Below are positions 59,782 through 64,000 of a stretch of 64,000 bases of DNA, piece by piece (position 1 is the first letter of the stretch; each line of letters begins with the position of its first letter). Made by a program: the position numbers and the translations under genes. Origin of the DNA: Pontivivens sp032464575 (GTDB taxonomy: Bacteria; Pseudomonadota; Alphaproteobacteria; Rhodobacterales; Rhodobacteraceae); NCBI GenBank assembly GCA_032464575.1, contig JAWDKM010000005.1:1-64000 (forward strand), read 5' to 3'. A model generated the notes under the pieces. The model worked only from the letters and a program-made list of their open reading frames with translations. It was not told the DNA's origin and made no database searches.

Positions 59782-60905
59782 CCTTCGCGCCGGAGGAATA
59801 TGCCGCCCGCAAGGCGAAGCTGCGGGCGGAGATGGCGCGGCGCGGCCTCGACGCCGTACTCCTCTTCGCGCCCGAAAGCCACTACTGGCTGACCGGCTTC
59901 GACACGTTCGGCTTCTGCTTCTTCCAGTGCCTGATCGTGACGGAGGAGGGCACGCACCTCCTCACCCGCTCCGCCGATGTGCGGCAGGCGCAGGAGACCT
60001 CGGACATCGAGGACATCCGCGTCTGGACCGACGGCAAGGACGATCCGGTGGAGATGCTTGCCGACTGGCTCGCGGAGCTTGGGCCGAAGCGTATCGGCCT
60101 CGAATCCGACACCCACGGCCTCACCTTCGCCAATGGCCGCCGCCTGACCGCCTGCCTGCCCGACCTGATCGACGCCCCCGACATCGTGCATCCCCTGCGC
60201 CTCGTGAAATCCGAGGCGGAGATCGCCTGCATCCGCCGCGCCGCGGAGCTCGGCGACGCCGCCTACGAGGCAGCCCTGCCGATGATGCGCCCCGGCGGGG
60301 ACGAGGGTGTGGTCCTCGCCGCTATGCAGGCCGCCGTTTTCGCCGAGGGGGGCGACTTCTCCGGCAACCCGCCGATCATCGGTTCGGGCGAGCGCGCGCT
60401 CCTCTGCCGCTACGCCACCGGCCGCCGGCAGCTCGACCGGCAGGACCAATTAACGCTGGAATGGGCCGGGGTCTGGCGGCAGTACCACGCCGCCCTGATG
60501 CGCACCGTCGTCATCGGCCGGCCCACCGACCGGCACATCGCGCTGCACGCCGCCGCCCGCGAGGCGCTGGAGGCGTGCGAGGCGCGCCTCACCCCCGGCA
60601 CCGAGATGCGGGAGGTCTTCGCCGCCCATGCCGACACGCTCGACGCCCACGGCCTCGCCGCCCATCGCCTGAACGCCTGCGGCTACTCGCTGGGCGCGCG
60701 CTATGCGCCAAGCTGGATGGAACCGCAGATGTTCCATGCGGGCGCCGACACGGTCATCGGCCCGGGCATGGTCTTCTTCCTCCACATGATCCTGATGGAG
60801 AGCGAGACGGGCACCGCTATGACGCTGGGCCGAACCTCGCTGGTGACCGAGACGGGGGCCGAACCGCTCTCCCGCCTCTCGCTGGAGCTGCCCGTTTCCG
60901 CATGA
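59778..60905 (+). CDS. M24-fold hydrolase lacking the metal ligands (creatinase/ectoine-hydrolase-like)
   Basis: The 375 residues have the two-domain creatinase/aminopeptidase P fold (about 1-140 and 150-375). The five M24 metal ligands appear changed. The first Asp is Glu and the second Ala in LTLEWAGVWRQYHAALMRT. The His is replaced in CGYSLGARYAPSW. The two Glu positions are His in GMVFFLHMIL and Gly in TLGRTSLVTETG. This resembles the metal-free group with DoeA/EutD ectoine hydrolase and creatinase, so it probably hydrolyses a non-peptide amide. GTG 59778 overlaps the pgeF stop. Substrate unknown. Confidence 0.8.
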   Translation: MTFAPEEYAARKAKLRAEMARRGLDAVLLFAPESHYWLTGFDTFGFCFFQCLIVTEEGTHLLTRSADVRQAQETSDIEDIRVWTDGKDDPVEMLADWLAELGPKRIGLESDTHGLTFANGRRLTACLPDLIDAPDIVHPLRLVKSEAEIACIRRAAELGDAAYEAALPMMRPGGDEGVVLAAMQAAVFAEGGDFSGNPPIIGSGERALLCRYATGRRQLDRQDQLTLEWAGVWRQYHAALMRTVVIGRPTDRHIALHAAAREALEACEARLTPGTEMREVFAAHADTLDAHGLAAHRLNACGYSLGARYAPSWMEPQMFHAGADTVIGPGMVFFLHMILMESETGTAMTLGRTSLVTETGAEPLSRLSLELPVSA

Positions 60906-61360
60906 TCCGCGCTTTCCTGCTCCTGATCGCGCTTGGGGCCTGTACGCCGCCGCCACCGGAGCTGCCCGCCGACGCGCTCCTGTCCAACGACGTCATCGTC
61001 CGGGTCCGCGTCGATCCCACTTCGGACCCGGAGATCGCGCAGGTCATCGCGACCGAGACCGCGACGCTGCTCGGCCCGCCCGCCCTGTTCCCGGAGATCC
61101 GGGGCGACGAGTTCGTGCTGCTGATGACCGGCCGCGTCGTGCGGGGCTTCGGCACGGACGGCCGTGCGGCGCTTGCCATGGACTGGGACGTGCGCGACCC
61201 CGGCGGGACCGAGGTCGCGCTTTTCCGTATCGCGATCTACCCCCGCGACGGCGCGCGGGACGCGGTTTCGGAGCGGGACGCGAGGGGCCTCGCCTTCTAC
61301 TCCGCCGAGGGGCTGATCCTGCAGGACACGGTGCGGGAGATCATCCTCGCGCGCCGATAA
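60902..61360 (+). CDS. Small lipoprotein of unknown function
   Basis: The 152 residues begin with a lipoprotein signal (MIRAFLLLIALGAC), with lipobox LGAC and then Thr-Pro-rich sequence. The mature domain appears as a compact beta-rich protein with charged strands (VIVRVRVDPTSD, EVALFRIAIYPRDG). No family is recognised. The ATG overlaps the stop of the M24 gene by four bases. It is last in the operon and ends at a large hairpin. Confidence 0.75.
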   Translation: MIRAFLLLIALGACTPPPPELPADALLSNDVIVRVRVDPTSDPEIAQVIATETATLLGPPALFPEIRGDEFVLLMTGRVVRGFGTDGRAALAMDWDVRDPGGTEVALFRIAIYPRDGARDAVSERDARGLAFYSAEGLILQDTVREIILARR

Positions 61361-61361
61361 G

Positions 61362-61406
61362 CTGCGAATTGCAAAATTGCGAAGTCGAAAGTTTGCAAAT
61401 TCGCAG
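61362..61406. terminator. Bidirectional hairpin between lipoprotein gene and lrp
   Basis: CTGCGAATTGCAAA (61362-61375) and TTTGCAAATTCGCAG (61392-61406) are inverted copies with one base inserted. The AT-rich stem lies between convergent genes and can end both transcripts. Three bases of GGTC follow before the lrp end. Confidence 0.6.
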
Positions 61407-61408
61407 GG

Positions 61409-61912
61409 TCAGGCCGCGCCTTCCGCCACCCGCGCCTCCAGCACGTCGAAGGGTACGCCGGGCTCGTTCTTGGCGTTGCGGATCACCAGCGAGGTCTTCA
61501 CGCTCGCCACATTGTCCGCCGCCGTCAGCTCCTCCGTCAGGAAGCTCTGGAAGGTGGACAGGTCAGGTGCGACGCATTTCAGGATGAAGTCGATCTCGCC
61601 GTTGAGCATGTGGCACTCGCGCACCAGCGGCCAGTTGCGGCACGCCTCCTCGAAGGCGCTGAGATCCCGCTCCGCCTGGCTGCGCAGGGACACCATGGCG
61701 AAGACCTGCACCTCGAAGCCGAGCTCGCGCGCATTGACCCGCGCATGGTAGTCGGTGATGAAGCCCGTCTCCTCCAGCGCGCGCACGCGGCGCAGGCAGG
61801 GAGGGGCGGAGATGCCGACCCGTCGGCTCAGCTCCACATTCGTCATGCGGCCGTCCGCCTGCAGTTCGGCGAGGATCTTGCGGTCGATCGGGTCGAGCTT
61901 GATGCTGGGCAT
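61409..61912 (-). CDS. Lrp/AsnC family transcriptional regulator
   Basis: This leucine-responsive-type regulator senses amino acids and controls metabolism or redox genes. About 167 residues hold an N-terminal helix-turn-helix (LDPIDRKILAELQADGRMTN, then VELSRRVGISAPPCLRRVRA) and a C-terminal RAM/ligand domain (FAMVSLRSQ to VIRNAKN). ATG 61912 with AAAGG upstream was preferred to 61930, because 61930 lies in the inverted repeat at 61930-61949. The ELM1-like and trxB genes are divergent. In many Rhodobacteraceae an Lrp gene sits beside trxB. Confidence 0.88.
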   Translation of the reverse strand: MPSIKLDPIDRKILAELQADGRMTNVELSRRVGISAPPCLRRVRALEETGFITDYHARVNARELGFEVQVFAMVSLRSQAERDLSAFEEACRNWPLVRECHMLNGEIDFILKCVAPDLSTFQSFLTEELTAADNVASVKTSLVIRNAKNEPGVPFDVLEARVAEGAA

Positions 61913-61929
61913 GGGGGCCTTTACGGTCA

Positions 61930-61949
61930 TTGCGCGCCAACCGGCGCAA
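61930..61949. promoter_or_regulatory. TTGCGC/GCGCAA inverted repeat
   Basis: Six-base perfect arms (61930-61935 and 61944-61949) lie just upstream of lrp and 64 bases before the divergent ELM1-like start. It could be an Lrp autoregulatory site. Confidence 0.4.
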
Positions 61950-62012
61950 GATGCAGCGCAATCTATGCATCGCCCCTTCCGAACGCAATATTATTTCAGG
62001 ACAACGCAAGAA

Positions 62013-62927
62013 ATGTCATCGAAACGGCTCAGCATCGCCACGGTGACGGATGGGCGTCCGGGCAATGCGGTGCAGGCCCGCGGGCTGGCGGAGGCGATCG
62101 CGCGCCTTCGTGACGCGGATATCGTCGCCCATGACGTGGACGTCAAGCCATTGCTGCGCGAAACCCTCCTGCGCCTGACCGGCCGGCCCCTGCGCCGTGG
62201 CCCGCGGGCGGACCTCGTGATCGGCGCGGGGCGGCGCGGCAACCTCGTCGCGGCCGAGGCCCGGGCGGGCGGCAGCCCCGCCGTCGCCATCCTGCGCCCG
62301 AGCTTTCCGCTCAACCGCTACGACGCGGTTGTCGTGCCGGAGCACGACGGGCTCACCGGCGCCAACGTGCTCACCACGCTCGGCTCGCTCAACGCGCTGT
62401 CGGCCGAGCGCATCGCCGGGGCCGCCGCCGACCTGCAGCCCCTGCCCCCGCGCACGCTGGTGGCGCTCGTCGGCGGCCCGTCGCGCACCGCGACCTTCGA
62501 GGCGGAGGAAGAGGCAGCCCTCGTGTCCGATCTCTGCCGTTTCGCCGCCGAGGGCTATGCCATCGCCGCCACCCCCTCGCGGCGGACGCCGCCGAACGTC
62601 ATAGAACAGATGCGCGCCGCGGTGCCCGGCATCGCGATCTGGGACGGGACGCCCCCCAACCCCTATCCCGGCTGGCTCCACGGTGCCGCGGCGATCCTCG
62701 TGACGGCCGACAGCGTCAACATGGCCTCCGAGGCGGCCGCCACCGGAACGCCCGTCTTCATCTCAGGCACCGACCGCATCGCCCCGAAATTCCGGCGCTT
62801 TCACGCGGCCCTCGCCCGGCGCGGCATCACCCGGCCCGCAGCCGAAGGCCCCGCCGAATGGACCTACGCCCCCCTTCGGGAGGCCGACCGGATCGCGCCG
62901 CTGATCCTGGAGCGCCTCGGCCTCTGA
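62013..62927 (+). CDS. ELM1/GtrOC1-like family protein
   Basis: The 304 residues match the mitochondrial-fission ELM1-like family of putative nucleotide-sugar transferases. The start SIATVTDGRPGNAVQARGLA and the middle LRPSFPLNRYDAVVVPEHDG are typical, as is the VTADSVNMASEAAATGTPVF segment near residue 230. The fold resembles GT-B glycosyltransferases, but no bacterial substrate is established. It is divergent from lrp, and 110 bases separate it from trxB. A copy of the 25-base repeat follows its stop. Confidence 0.85.
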   Translation: MSSKRLSIATVTDGRPGNAVQARGLAEAIARLRDADIVAHDVDVKPLLRETLLRLTGRPLRRGPRADLVIGAGRRGNLVAAEARAGGSPAVAILRPSFPLNRYDAVVVPEHDGLTGANVLTTLGSLNALSAERIAGAAADLQPLPPRTLVALVGGPSRTATFEAEEEAALVSDLCRFAAEGYAIAATPSRRTPPNVIEQMRAAVPGIAIWDGTPPNPYPGWLHGAAAILVTADSVNMASEAAATGTPVFISGTDRIAPKFRRFHAALARRGITRPAAEGPAEWTYAPLREADRIAPLILERLGL

Positions 62928-62928
62928 C

Positions 62929-62953
62929 GCATCACTCTCGTCAAATACGCAAG
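62929..62953. repeat. 25-base dispersed repeat, copy 2
   Basis: This is an exact copy of 45105-45129. It begins two bases after the ELM1-like stop, in the gap before trxB. Confidence 0.6.
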
Positions 62954-63036
62954 CCCGGCCTGCACCCCGCGCAACCGGGCTTTATCCCCCCGCCCCCCTC
63001 GCCTATATCTGTCGGCCAACGAAAGGAGAGCGCGAG

Positions 63037-64000
63037 ATGTCCGAGACCCGCCATACCCGCCTGCTGATCATCGGCTCCGGCCCCGCCGGCTACACGGCGG
63101 CGGTCTACGGGGCGCGTGCGATGCTGGAGCCGCTTCTGATCCAGGGGATCCAGCCCGGCGGCCAGCTCACCACGACCACCGAGGTCGAGAACTGGCCCGG
63201 CAATACGGAGATCCAGGGCCCCGACCTGATGGTCAACATGGAGGCCCATGCCAAGGCGATGGGCACCGAGATCATCGGCGACTACATCACGCGGCTCGAC
63301 CTCTCGAAGCGCCCCTTCACGGCCTATGGCGACAGCGGCACGGTCTACACCGCCGACGCGCTGATCCTCGCGACCGGCGCGCAGGCGAAGTGGCTGGGGC
63401 TGGAGAGCGAGGAGAAGTTCAAGGGCTTCGGCGTCTCGGCCTGCGCGACCTGCGACGGCTTCTTCTATCGCGGCAAGGAGATCGTGGTGATCGGCGGCGG
63501 CAATACGGCCGTGGAGGAGGCGCTGTTCCTCACCAACTTCGCCTCCAAGGTCACGCTGATCCACCGCCGCGACGAGCTTCGCGCGGAGAAGATCCTGCAG
63601 GACCGCCTCTTCAAGAACCCCAAGATCGAGCCGCTCTGGCATCACGCGCTCGACGAGGTCCTGGGCGACGAAACGCCCCTCGGCGTCACCGGCGTCCGGG
63701 TGAAGGACGTGCGCACCGGCGAGACGCGGGAGATCCCCGCCGCGGGCGTCTTCGTCGCCATCGGCCACGCGCCCGCCAACGAACTGGTGAAGGACGTGCT
63801 GGAGACGCACAACGGCGGCTACGTGAAGACGGCATCAGACTCCACCGCGACCTCGATCCCCGGCGTCTTCGCCGCAGGCGATCTGACCGACCACATCTAC
63901 CGGCAGGCCGTGACCTCCGCCGGGATGGGCTGCATGGCCGCCCTCGAGGCCGAGAAGTTCCTGGCCGAGCAGGAGGGCGAGGACGTGACCGAGCCCCTCG
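63037..64000 (+). CDS. trxB: Thioredoxin-disulfide reductase (3' end cut by window)
   Basis: It reduces thioredoxin with NADPH through FAD. About 321 codons are visible before the window ends. LLIIGSGPAGYTAAVYGAR is the FAD fold, SACATCDGFF holds the redox CxxC, EIVVIGGGNTAVEEALFL is the NADPH fold and GVFAAGDLTDHIYRQAVT is the late FAD motif. AAAGGAGAG precedes the ATG. The frame continues off the edge without a stop. The C-terminus would be expected within a few residues. Confidence 0.95.
   Translation, partial: MSETRHTRLLIIGSGPAGYTAAVYGARAMLEPLLIQGIQPGGQLTTTTEVENWPGNTEIQGPDLMVNMEAHAKAMGTEIIGDYITRLDLSKRPFTAYGDSGTVYTADALILATGAQAKWLGLESEEKFKGFGVSACATCDGFFYRGKEIVVIGGGNTAVEEALFLTNFASKVTLIHRRDELRAEKILQDRLFKNPKIEPLWHHALDEVLGDETPLGVTGVRVKDVRTGETREIPAAGVFVAIGHAPANELVKDVLETHNGGYVKTASDSTATSIPGVFAAGDLTDHIYRQAVTSAGMGCMAALEAEKFLAEQEGEDVTEPL

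Overview
The window is GC-rich, tightly packed DNA from an alphaproteobacterium, most likely a member of the Rhodobacteraceae (Roseobacter/Rhodobacter group). This rests on the TRAP transporter set, the run lgt / MidA-type methyltransferase / pgeF, the lrp - ELM1 - trxB order, an ArsR-ArsC fusion, DUF1467 and UbiK proteins, and short intergenic hairpin elements with a CCCCGCCGGAGGC core. No rRNA, tRNA, CRISPR array, phage gene or transposase was seen. Almost every non-genic reading frame is a mirror of a real gene, as expected at this base composition.

Layout. 0.3-5.5 kb: a TRAP transporter (dctPQM), a DMT exporter divergent from a MarR regulator with a clear palindromic operator between them, and an OmpR-type regulator whose phosphoacceptor Asp is Glu. 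5.5-10.4 kb: an RND efflux pump (permease and adaptor) divergent from its TetR regulator. 10.7-18.9 kb: two very large convergent genes for probable surface or exported proteins. One is a DUF5060-type glycoside hydrolase-like protein. The other has four long calcium-binding-like repeats in A-B-A-B order. They share a domain of about 110 residues (core PYALFGD), three copies in one and two in the other. 19.2-21.7 kb: methylmalonyl-CoA epimerase, DUF1467 protein, CPBP protease-like protein and a Na/Ca exchanger-like protein.

22-37 kb is a glycogen island: GH13 alpha-glucosidase, glgX, glgA, glgC, a small unknown protein, a LysE exporter, glgB, glgP and, divergent from glgP, a GH13-like protein resembling glucosylglycerol hydrolase. 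A LacI-type palindrome lies between glgP and this last gene, and a related sequence lies just upstream of glgX, which suggests shared sugar control. pgm and an amylosucrase at 48-52 kb extend the pathway: sucrose or glucose-1-P can enter the alpha-glucan pool, and glgP/pgm return it to glycolysis.

37-40.6 kb: a flavoprotein-SelD fusion and mnmH (selenouridine tRNA modification), tail to tail with overlapping 3' ends. 40.7-45 kb: a secreted unknown protein, a ferric-iron-type binding protein, an SH3 protein and a two-domain ABC permease, with no ATPase in view. 45.1-48.2 kb: arsenate resistance (ArsR-ArsC fusion, GAPDH, ArsJ), which would export 1-arseno-3-phosphoglycerate. 51.9-54.8 kb: an acetolactate synthase translationally coupled to a glutamate-type dehydrogenase. 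55-64 kb: DUF4279, a tautomerase, UbiK, a secreted unknown protein, lgt, the MidA-type methyltransferase, pgeF, an M24-fold protein lacking metal ligands, a lipoprotein, lrp, an ELM1-like protein and trxB, which runs off the right edge.

The most unusual items are the convergent pair of giant domain-sharing proteins, the A-B-A-B repeat protein, the candidate LacI regulon over the glycogen genes, and several families of dispersed hairpin elements.
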